Assembly: GCA_019237115.1 (NCBI GenBank)
Contig: JAFAHS010000562.1
Span: 1-42,446, forward strand
DNA: 42,446 nt
Source of the DNA: Deltaproteobacteria bacterium
GTDB taxonomy: Bacteria > Desulfobacterota > Binatia > Binatales > Binataceae
Direction of reading: 5' to 3'
Under the pieces are notes generated by a model, which saw only the letters and a list, made by a program, of their open reading frames with translations, was not told the DNA's origin and did no database searches. Shown piece by piece: positions 26,925-34,823 of this stretch. How positions within the stretch are numbered: position 1 is the stretch's first letter; each line of letters starts with the position of its first letter. The translations under genes were made by a program, and so were the position numbers.

Positions 26925-27071
26925 GAACGCCTAGAATAGTCGAGGCACTGCATATGGCATGACTATCGCATATTGGTGCGAATGGTATTGCTGATTGTCT
27001 CTTTCGACTTTCGAAACGGCGACGGCCGCCGTTCGATACTCGAGCGACAGCCGCGCAAAGGAGTGTGCATC

Positions 27072-28397
27072 ATGAAGGCGTCCCGTTCCCCAAGCGTTGT
27101 GACGCTCGTGGTCGCAACGATCTTTTTACTCGCCCCAGCCGCCAGCCCCCAGGTAAAGCCCGGCGACCTCATTACCCCCAGCAATTCTGCCCAGGTTGTG
27201 AATTTGGTGAGCCCTGGAAATTACCAGCTCGTGCGCCAAGGCATGATCATGAAAATCGTGCCGACCTCACAGCTTGAGTGGCCCCCACCTTACAAGGCGG
27301 CCACCGAACAATACTCGCCCCAGGTCGTGCTCACGCCTGGCGGAAATCTCCTGAACTACAAGGCTGGACTGCCGTTTCCGCTGGTCGATGCTAACGATCC
27401 GCAAGCCGCGATCAAGATTATGTGGAACTTCGAGTTTCGCCCGCTTAACACAGATGATCTGGACGAACCCGGCATCGAAGCCGTGAGCCTTAGGTCAAAC
27501 CAATCGGAGCCGGTGGAAGTGATGAGCTTCGGTCACTTTGGATTTTACAAGAGCATCGGCCGCACCGAGGTCGAGCCAACACCGATTGACAAGGACATCT
27601 ATCACAACGGCATCGCCTACCGGTTCGGGGCTTTCCCGATTCTCGAGCCCGCGGAGATGCGCGGCGCCGGAATCGTTCGTGAGGGTTCGGTCCTTCCGGG
27701 CGTCGAAGACAACGCGTGGGAATACAGCGGTCAAAGCCGGCGTCTTCGGCGTCTGCCGGCCACCGAATTGTCCGATTCGTTCGGGGTCCCAGCAATGAGT
27801 AGTGCCGGCTCGGAGTACGGAGCCGGAGGCGCAACAACTTATGCGTCGACACTCGATCCCGACTCGGCATTTGGATTCGGGGCAAAACCTACTGACTACG
27901 ACTACCGATTGATGGGCGAGCGTTCGATGCTGGCAAGCGTGAACGGAACCTCACCGGCAACTGCATGCGCCCAGGACGGCGGGCGGACCGTGTGTCCCGA
28001 GAACTGGCAGATGCGCAGTCTCTATGTAATCGAAGCCACCGCCAAGCATCGGCCCTCCCTGGGTGGCAGCACGATCGTTCCGCGGCGGGTTTTGTACATC
28101 GACTCGGAAGGATGGTTCATCACTGCTGCGGACCTATACGGCCCCGACGGACAGCTGTGGAAGACGATTGCAAACTTTCATGCCTACAGCGATCGAGCCA
28201 CGCCGAACGCCCGGGTCGCCGTGTGGCCGTACAAGCGGATGTTTGAGACCGCCCAGGTCGACGAAGATCTGACCACGGGCTTCTCGACTATTCTGTATTC
28301 GCCACCACACGACGGCGGAAACGAAGGCTGGTACATCAATACGGGCGCAGTAGACAGGACGTTTTTCACCCCGATGCGCCTCGAACAAGGCTACTGA
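27072..28397 (+). CDS. DUF1329 family protein, LolA/LolB-like outer-membrane-associated
   Basis: A 441-aa exported protein. ATG 27072 has AAAGGAG 8-10 bp upstream and gives the signal peptide MKASRSPSVVTLVVATIFLLAPAA; earlier in-frame codons lack a ribosome binding site. The body shows the DUF1329 hallmarks: an initial KPGDLITPSNSAQV segment, a central DNAWEYSGQSRRLRRLP motif, and late VLYIDSEGWFITAADLYGPD with a C-terminal FFTPMRLEQGY. Members have a LolA-like half-barrel and are thought to carry lipids or help siderophore and lipid transport at the outer membrane. It stands alone between a candidate promoter and a strong hairpin. Confidence 0.9.
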   Translation: MKASRSPSVVTLVVATIFLLAPAASPQVKPGDLITPSNSAQVVNLVSPGNYQLVRQGMIMKIVPTSQLEWPPPYKAATEQYSPQVVLTPGGNLLNYKAGLPFPLVDANDPQAAIKIMWNFEFRPLNTDDLDEPGIEAVSLRSNQSEPVEVMSFGHFGFYKSIGRTEVEPTPIDKDIYHNGIAYRFGAFPILEPAEMRGAGIVREGSVLPGVEDNAWEYSGQSRRLRRLPATELSDSFGVPAMSSAGSEYGAGGATTYASTLDPDSAFGFGAKPTDYDYRLMGERSMLASVNGTSPATACAQDGGRTVCPENWQMRSLYVIEATAKHRPSLGGSTIVPRRVLYIDSEGWFITAADLYGPDGQLWKTIANFHAYSDRATPNARVAVWPYKRMFETAQVDEDLTTGFSTILYSPPHDGGNEGWYINTGAVDRTFFTPMRLEQGY

Positions 28398-28414
28398 CCG
28401 TCTGTCTTACCCAT

Positions 28415-28451
28415 CCGGTGCGCGCGGCGGCTTGGCCGCCGCGCGCACCGG
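28415..28451 (+). terminator. Perfect 16-bp hairpin downstream of the DUF1329 gene
   Basis: Arms 28415-28430 and 28436-28451 are exact reverse complements, almost pure G/C, with a 5-base CTTGG loop. It begins 18 bases after the stop. No T-run follows, so it may be a Rho-independent-like terminator without the usual tract or an mRNA 3' stabiliser. Confidence 0.65.
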
Positions 28452-29377
28452 CTTGTCAGCTTTCAAGTGCGTTCGCCCGCCAAAATACTGACCCTCGCCC
28501 AAATGCCAATCCTTTCACGAGTTGCAGCAGGGCATGCAAGCCTCGCGTCAAAACCTTGATATGTGGTTTGCTTTCTAAGAGCCGTTCGCGAATCAGGTCT
28601 TACTGTAAAACCCCGGGGCCAAGAAGTACGGTCCAGAGTTCGTCCATCACCCTGCTCGTGGTTTCGAGGTGGGTGTGGGGAAAGTATCTTTCCCGCGGCT
28701 TGGTCCATAAAAGTGAACAGGTTTTCTCATCTCGCGTTTGGTCGACCGTTCACTGGACATCTCATTTGACCGGAAGCAACTATCAAAGATGCCATGTGAC
28801 TTCGTTCAGCAAAAAACTCCTGTCCTTGCAAAAAATGCCATCGCAAAGCAAAGCCTGGAAGTCGATGCAGGAGCTTTGGCTATAAGCAGGACCCGACTGA
28901 TCCGGCACGTAAAGGCTGCAGCTTTTCTCTCAGCTTCCCTACCAGAGTCGGTAATCGCGGAGAGCGGTGCGCCGCGCGCCACCGCGTGGAGTAGTCAAAG
29001 GACAAATGGGCTTTCAGGCGGCAAGGCGTAATTCTGCGCGGCTGCGAAACCGGCAAGCCAGCCAAGATAGGAGCGTCGAAACCAGTGCGAGCATGCTGAC
29101 GACATTACGGACTGCAGACCGGAATCGGCCAGCCTTTTCGCTGCTTTCGGAATTTTCAGCAGCCACAGGTGTGAGGATGCTGTGGAAGGACGAGTAATGG
29201 ACGAGACGCTTCAGTTTGCGGGTCAGCGGCTGGGCGGCCTGTGACATTTAATTGATCTTCAGAGCTTGTTAAAGAGCGAACCGGGCCTAGCCCACGATGA
29301 ACACTTCCCGCATCCTCGAATGGAAGGCGCGTCCGAATCTGCTCTGCACGCCGAGCATTCTTCTCTCTCTCTCTCTC
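28452..29377. other. Gene-poor stretch with repeat copy and (CT)n tract
   Basis: More than 900 bases with no supportable gene. It contains copy 2 of the 50-bp repeat (28764-28820) and a CT microsatellite (about 29356-29373) abutting the truncated acid phosphatase. Several short open frames lack ribosome binding sites and motifs. Confidence 0.5.
28764..28820. repeat. Degenerate ~50-bp repeat, copy 2
   Basis: Matches 21977-22030 in the same orientation: TTTGACCGGAAGCAAC, CAAAGATGC, CTTCGTTCAGCAAAAA. Second trace of the same unnamed insertion-sequence-like unit. Confidence 0.55.
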
Positions 29378-29868
29378 TCACGGAATGTAGTAGAAGGGAT
29401 TTGGAAGCTTGAAGACACGGTCGGCAAATCCTCCGCGCAGATCGCTGTCTTGATCTCCGATGTTCAGCACGATTGTGTAGCCAGCGTCAGTAAGTTTTCT
29501 GCGTCCTTCCGCTTTGAAGGGTGCCGCATAAGGATAGTGCGACGCGTCGGGTTCGGTGATAAGGTCTTGGTCGTCCCAACCCTTATAACCGGCGGAGCGC
29601 AGATTGGCTATTGTAGCCTTCCGCTGCTCGGCATTCCGGGCTGTGATGAAAAATACCTGGAAACCCATGTGGCGGGCCAGATTGTACAGGTCGAGAACTG
29701 GCCTGATTGGCTGGTCTCGCGCGAGGTCAACCCATCGGTCCCAGCCACACGGTGCTTCAACCAGGCCGCTCGCAGAAACTGAAGACGTGCCGGGATGAAA
29801 AAATCCGAAATCATTTGCCAGTAGTTGCGGCCAGTTCGACAGTGCGGTCTCGTCTTGAGGTGCAGCTC
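29378..29868 (-). pseudogene. HAD-type acid phosphatase (class B/IIIB-like), N-terminal truncation
   Basis: The minus strand reads DETALSNWPQLLANDFGFF from about 29854, then the HAD motif II region MGFQVFFITARNAEQRK. The Lys motif KAEGRRKLTDAGY follows, and then motif IV (IVLNIGDQDSDLRGG) and a natural end FKLPNPFYYIP at 29378. These are the features of secreted acid phosphatases related to plant vegetative storage proteins. The protein should begin with a signal and the nucleophile motif 'DIDET'; here the reading breaks just before DET (upstream stop; preceding residues AAPQ), so the nucleophile Asp and signal are missing. Probably inactive. Confidence 0.75.
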
Positions 29869-29961
29869 AAACCCTGCTAGCCGCCGCGGCGCACTGAGAC
29901 AAGACACCCATGTGTGATTGGGTGCTTGGGCCGACCCGCATCACTTGATAGATTTTCACGA

Positions 29962-32900
29962 CTACCAAATCACTCTATAGACGCGATAGAATCCGGAGAG
30001 GCCCTTGAGCTCCACTTCTTTAGCTTCGTCGAAGCGCAAGTCACCTGCGTTCTCGGTTAACTCGCGCAGGAGAGAGGAGACAAGGATTTCGCCTCCTCGC
30101 GCAAGCGCTGTGATTCTTGCTGCAAGAATCACAGCCTTTCCAAACAAGTCATCCGATTCATTAATGGGCTCACCCGCGTGTAACCCTATTCGTACCTGGA
30201 GCGGTTGATCGCCATGCTCTTTTTCGTAGCGTGAAAATGCCCGTTGTATAGAAATTGCGCACAAGACAGCCCTCCGCGCGCTGGAAAAGACGACCATGAA
30301 ACTATCGCCCATCGTTTTAATCTCTTTCCCTCCATGACGCGCTACCTCGACGCGAACGATTTCATTGTGTTCACGGATAATTTCTTGAGCCCTAAGATCG
30401 CCTAACTTATCGAATAGCTTAGCAGAGTCTTCGACGTCCGAGATGAGGATCGTGACGGTCCTTTCCAACGTGTGGTCAGTGGCTAAATCCCGGATGGATG
30501 CGACCGCCGCCTTTGCAGTGAGGTCGGTTGCGTCGGAAACGAGATCACCTGAGGAATACTCCCCTTTAAGTCCCTTTGTCCGCTGCAGATGCTTATAGGT
30601 GCTGGCTTCCTCAAACGTCTTCGCCTGCACTGGATCCACCGTCGCTTTCAGTTCCTCGGCAGAGACGTTCTCGTTAAGAACCTGTAGTGCGTTTTGAAGT
30701 CGCGTCAATTGAAGGGTCTGTGCAACGCGATTGGCCGAAACCAAGAGCTTGAGAGCATGCGCATAATCACCCTCTCCGGCGCGGGTGAAAAGCAAGGCGG
30801 CGTATTCGCACTCGCTATGAGCAAGCCAGATGACTGCGCCAATTCTCTGATTGGCTGCAATTGCTGCTTCGAAGTGCTGGGCGGCTTCTTCTTGGTGTCC
30901 AAGGAGGGCGGCCAGCCGACCCAGCACAAACTGGACGGAACCGTAACAGTAGACGTATCCCAAAACTGCATTTCTTGAGGCATAAGGATAAAGGAGACTA
31001 TACAGAACTTCAGCGTAGTCTCTATCGCCGAGCTCCACGCACACGTCAGCCAGAACAAACATCGATGGCAGCCAGTTCCAGTCTCTCGGAATGGATTGAA
31101 AGTCGTTCGCCGCAAGACTGATGAAAGCCTCTCTCGCTTCCCGGGTTTTTCCGGCCTGGATCAGACACTGGACCAGCGCGCATCGCCCAAAAGTGATGAG
31201 CGGGTTTTGAGCGATGAAGTCTCTCAGGGACGGTTCGAAATCTTGGAGGCGTGCGCGCTCCCAGTAGACATGTCCGGTCTGGATAAGGAAGGAATTAAGG
31301 GCCAGGGGGCGTCCGCTTTCTCGCCCCGCTATGAGAGCTCGTTGGGCTGCGCCCTCTGCCTCGAGAAGGCAACCATCGAGTAAAGCACGCATACCTTCTA
31401 GAAGCAGTCCGCGTTTGAAACGATCCTTGAGTTCGGCTTCCGCGCGCAGATACTCGCGAAGTTCAACCTCGACCGCCGAAGCATCTCCGGATTCAAGGAG
31501 ATCAGAAATCCGATAAAAGCGCACTTCCAGCGCGAAGTCGTTCTCTCCGAGCTGCTCGGCAATTCCTATTACCTCGCCTGCATCTGCTAGTCGCTGACCC
31601 AGACTGTCGGGGTTGCGCAGCGAAAGATGGTGTGCCCACAAAGCTATCACTAACGAATGTTGATCGTTGATCCTTCGAGCGATTTCCACGGCCTGCTGGC
31701 ACAGCTGGGTACCGCGTGCCCGGTCTGACCAATATAACTCCACCCCCAACCTAGCCACGACCTGCGCGCGTACCGCGCTGTCCGATTCGCCTAAAAGATC
31801 GAGCGCCTCCGTTAGCAGCGCCACTAGGGAGCGGTCCGTAGTACCGGACTCACTAACCGATCTGCCTGCAGTTACAACGGCACGAGCAAACCGGTCGGCC
31901 TGTCTGAGGCGCCGTGCATGATCAACAGCCAGCAGACAAGTTTTTCGAGCTTCTGCTAAATGACCTGCTTTGGTCTGTGCCTCGCCCAGCGCCAGCAAGA
32001 GTTCACCACGCAAGCTCTCTTTTTCCGTATGCGCGAAACGCAGTACTTCAAGGGCCGTATTTAGGTGACGCGCGGCTTCCTCATAAGCCAATTGTCTTGC
32101 GGCGACTTGAGCAGAACGCCGCGAGTACTCAACCGCGCTCTCAACATCACCGGCGGGCGCCGCCGCGCAATAGTGATAGGCGATCTCGGCGGGACGCTGT
32201 TCGGCGTCGTGGGCATCACGTATGGCGTCTGCGATCCTTCGATGCAACCCAAGTCGTTGCTTACTGGGCAGGGCTTCATAGAGAGCGTCGCGAATCAGGG
32301 CGTGGCAAAAAATGTAGCGTCCGAAAATTCCTTCAGCTTCGGTCAACAGCTCAAGTCTGATGGGTGCGTCGAGCAGTTCGACGATGCGCTCGCGTGGGAT
32401 TTCGCTAGCAGTTTCAAGGACCGCCAGGTCAAACTCGCTTCCTATAACGGAGGCCACAGTCAGGACTTGGCGGCTCTCGGCGCTTAGGGGCAGCATACGT
32501 CGGCTGATAGACTCTCGTACGCTGTCTGGAATCCGCAACTGGCGGCGCGACGCCGTCACAAGTTCGCTTGCGAGCTGGCCCTCTGCTGCCATGAGGCGGA
32601 GAATCTCGCTCAAAAAGAATGGATTGCCCTCGGTGGCTTTTTCGAGCATCGAGACCAGCGACGGTGCTGGCGAAATCCCGGCAGCAGATTCGATTAATTG
32701 ACCGACGTCGGACTCGGCCAAGCCTCTCAACGGAAGACGGGTACCTTCGCGCTCAGCTTCGGCGATCAGCCCGGATAGCACATCCGAGTTCCGCATTTCG
32801 GTTTCGCGATATGTCCCAATCAACATCAAACGCGCTCCGCGTAGGTCCCTTGCGAGCGCCATCAGCATCATTAAAGATGTGGAATCCGCGACGTGAAGAT

Positions 32901-33363
32901 CGTCCAGAACGATTACAAGCGGTTGTGTTTCGGCGGCATGCCGCAAGAACGCCACCGCTGAAATGAGCAGTCGAAAGCGAGCCTGCTCGGGCTCACTCAG
33001 CGAAGTCTGCCTGGGCACGGGAAGTTCGGGCAAAACGTCGCGCAGCTCAGGCACGATCTGAACAATCTCCGATGCTCCACCGCTGAGCCATTTGGCGAGA
33101 TTGATTCTGTCAGCGTCGTTGATTAATCCGCGGAGGACTTGAATCCAGGGCCAATACGCCGGGGCACCCCCACCCTCCCAGCACCGTCCCCAAAACACGC
33201 CAGCGCCACGATCGGCTCCACTCCTCGCTGCCTCATCAGCCAAGCTGCTCTTACCGATACCTGGCTCGCCCACGATGGTGAAAAGCCGTCCTCGTCCGCT
33301 TAAGGCGTCCTGAACGCCAGCTCGAAGCTCGCTCAATTCACGCAGGCGGTTTACAAAAGCCAT
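29962..33363 (-). CDS. AAA-STAND ATPase / TPR protein with C-terminal class III cyclase
   Basis: An 1133-aa signalling protein. Residues 1-165 open the ATPase: FVNRLREL start, Walker A VGEPGIGKS (31-39), GRCWEGGGAPAYWPW, and Walker B PLVIVLDDLHVAD (148-160). TPR-like helices cover ~390-900. The last ~165 residues are a class III cyclase: metal Asp976 in LISDVEDSA, Asp1020 in TMGDSFMVVF, and Arg1083 in AARIT. The transition-state Asn position is Ile1079 (VILAARI), so activity may differ from the canonical enzyme. Domain order is the reverse of the protein at 12613-15975. Cytoplasmic. The ATG at 33363 (MAFVNRL) fits the family start. The activating ligand is unknown. Confidence 0.9.
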   Translation of the reverse strand: MAFVNRLRELSELRAGVQDALSGRGRLFTIVGEPGIGKSSLADEAARSGADRGAGVFWGRCWEGGGAPAYWPWIQVLRGLINDADRINLAKWLSGGASEIVQIVPELRDVLPELPVPRQTSLSEPEQARFRLLISAVAFLRHAAETQPLVIVLDDLHVADSTSLMMLMALARDLRGARLMLIGTYRETEMRNSDVLSGLIAEAEREGTRLPLRGLAESDVGQLIESAAGISPAPSLVSMLEKATEGNPFFLSEILRLMAAEGQLASELVTASRRQLRIPDSVRESISRRMLPLSAESRQVLTVASVIGSEFDLAVLETASEIPRERIVELLDAPIRLELLTEAEGIFGRYIFCHALIRDALYEALPSKQRLGLHRRIADAIRDAHDAEQRPAEIAYHYCAAAPAGDVESAVEYSRRSAQVAARQLAYEEAARHLNTALEVLRFAHTEKESLRGELLLALGEAQTKAGHLAEARKTCLLAVDHARRLRQADRFARAVVTAGRSVSESGTTDRSLVALLTEALDLLGESDSAVRAQVVARLGVELYWSDRARGTQLCQQAVEIARRINDQHSLVIALWAHHLSLRNPDSLGQRLADAGEVIGIAEQLGENDFALEVRFYRISDLLESGDASAVEVELREYLRAEAELKDRFKRGLLLEGMRALLDGCLLEAEGAAQRALIAGRESGRPLALNSFLIQTGHVYWERARLQDFEPSLRDFIAQNPLITFGRCALVQCLIQAGKTREAREAFISLAANDFQSIPRDWNWLPSMFVLADVCVELGDRDYAEVLYSLLYPYASRNAVLGYVYCYGSVQFVLGRLAALLGHQEEAAQHFEAAIAANQRIGAVIWLAHSECEYAALLFTRAGEGDYAHALKLLVSANRVAQTLQLTRLQNALQVLNENVSAEELKATVDPVQAKTFEEASTYKHLQRTKGLKGEYSSGDLVSDATDLTAKAAVASIRDLATDHTLERTVTILISDVEDSAKLFDKLGDLRAQEIIREHNEIVRVEVARHGGKEIKTMGDSFMVVFSSARRAVLCAISIQRAFSRYEKEHGDQPLQVRIGLHAGEPINESDDLFGKAVILAARITALARGGEILVSSLLRELTENAGDLRFDEAKEVELKGLSGFYRVYRVIW

Positions 33364-33457
33364 CTAACTTCGCATCTATGCTGTTTCACACAGAAGCGTT
33401 TGAGATCGTTAAAAGCGCAACCCATCGAATATTACGCTTCGTTGAGTGGACCTAAGC

Positions 33458-33486
33458 TTGACAGAACTATGATTGCTTTGCTAACG
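33458..33486 (+). promoter_or_regulatory. Candidate promoter upstream of the second NTF2-like gene
   Basis: A consensus TTGACA at 33458-33463 with only a weak -10 (TAACGC) about 18 bp on. It lies in the divergent region between the cyclase protein and the NTF2-like gene. Confidence 0.25.
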
Positions 33487-33527
33487 CACAAAAGCTCTCT
33501 TGGAAGAGCATGGATCTCGGAGGCAAG

Positions 33528-34037
33528 ATGAGCGCCGATGACATCGTCAATTCCTTTCTGAACGAATTGAATAATAACCCTGAGCACGACCCACAGAAGC
33601 TCGTAAGCACTTACTTCTGTTCCGACGATCCGCCTCCCCCTCCGCCGCCAAAGCCCACCATTCCGAGCGTCGGACTAGCGAATTATGGCCCTAGTTTCGC
33701 CGGCCGGAATGAAGTAGTCGCCCTCTTTGTTCAGATCTTCAATTCTTTTCCTGACCTAAAGTTTCTGCCCTTGCCATCGTTTCCTAGGCTTTACTCCCCC
33801 TCCGGCGATAAAATCGCGATACTAGGAAGTATAATGGGAACACATAAGGCAGAATGGTTTGCGGAAGGGCACCCCCACCACTCCAAACCGATCTCAGGCA
33901 TCAAGCCGGACGGTAGTCACACTATGAACGTGCCCGCGTGTGCGATTTTTTCCTTTGATGCGAGCGGGTCTAGAATCGCGAATCTTTCGATCTATTTCGA
34001 CAGATCCACCATGTCTAGGCACCTGGGTGGACCTTAA
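33528..34037 (+). CDS. NTF2/SnoaL-like protein with polyproline insert (169 aa)
   Basis: ATG 33528 follows GGAGG by 4 bases; ATG 33510 in the same frame is also possible and would add 6 residues. The fold signs are the N-terminal helix DDIVNSFLNELNN, VVALFVQIFNSFPDLKFL, the strand KIAILGSIMGTHKAEWF, and CAIFSFDASGSRIANLSIYFD ending DRSTMSRHLG. A run of seven prolines (DDPPPPPPPKPTIP) interrupts the first part and is unusual for the family. It resembles the protein at 22831-23373 in length and end motif. Divergent from the 1133-aa cyclase protein. Ligand unknown; probably cytoplasmic. Confidence 0.75.
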   Translation: MSADDIVNSFLNELNNNPEHDPQKLVSTYFCSDDPPPPPPPKPTIPSVGLANYGPSFAGRNEVVALFVQIFNSFPDLKFLPLPSFPRLYSPSGDKIAILGSIMGTHKAEWFAEGHPHHSKPISGIKPDGSHTMNVPACAIFSFDASGSRIANLSIYFDRSTMSRHLGGP

Positions 34038-34149
34038 CATGAGGTCAGCGAACTCAAACAGGACCTAAACTGCAAACCCTCTGAATCCAAAGTCAGGGGC
34101 TCAGCGACAATAGGCGTGAGCCCGCTGTCGAGATTTGAACGCACTACGT

Positions 34150-34510
34150 CTACAACAGGGAGCACGTTCCGTTCGGACATTGCGCGTCTTTAACTCCGCA
34201 GAAGACCCCTTCCTGCGCGTTTTCGAAATACTTGCGTCCGCTCACATCTTCACCGAGGTTTCTTCTTCGATGACTCCATCCGAGTTTGCCGTCCTCGTCC
34301 AACGGCTCTAGAGACCACATCCGTCGGATTGTTCCGCTGGCATCGGCGATCGAGAGGCGCGTGAAGCGGTCGTAGACTACCTTGTGATACATCGCCTCAA
34401 GCTGGCGGCCTGCACTAGCGAACTCAGCGGCGAAGTTATGCTGCAAATGCGCGGCAAGAAACTCGAAGGGTAATCGGGCGCTTGCCTCCGAGCCAGCGGT
34501 TGAAGTCTTA
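34150..34510 (-). pseudogene. Coding-like gene remnant
   Basis: The minus-strand frame reads ARLPFEFLAAHLQHNF, then KVVYDRFTRLSIADASGTIR, and ends CPNGTCSLL at 34150. Composition is protein-like and the frame stays open upstream past 34500, but no start codon with a ribosome binding site is seen. A neighbouring frame (34508-34620) gives ITGLRVTRFGSGPYLIHSFL and stops. Together they look like pieces of a decayed gene. Family not recognised. Confidence 0.35.
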
Positions 34511-34823
34511 TACGCAAACCGTACGCTCGATCTCGGGATGATGCTCCAAAAAAGAGTGTATCAGGTAGGGACCGCTGCCGAAGCGGGTGACCCTAAGCCC
34601 GGTTATCTCGAACGATATGGTCGAGCACGGACGGTGGGGTGAAGGAAGGCCAAGGCAAGCTCGCGCACGCCTAAACCATTGCGAGTAAGGCCCGGAAGAG
34701 GCGGAAGGCCAGGGTGCGTGACGGCTCTGGTAGGAATCCAGCGCGGCCTCGATGCACACGGCTCGGAAGGCGAAACAGACCATTCAGGCGGCGAGGCGTT
34801 CGCAATTGTATCCAAAGGTATCG

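Noticed and set aside
34110..34145. TTCAAATC and a GGGCTCA...TGAGCCC pairing suggesting a tRNA-like element
   Set aside because: The would-be T stem does not pair, and no D or anticodon arm can be drawn.
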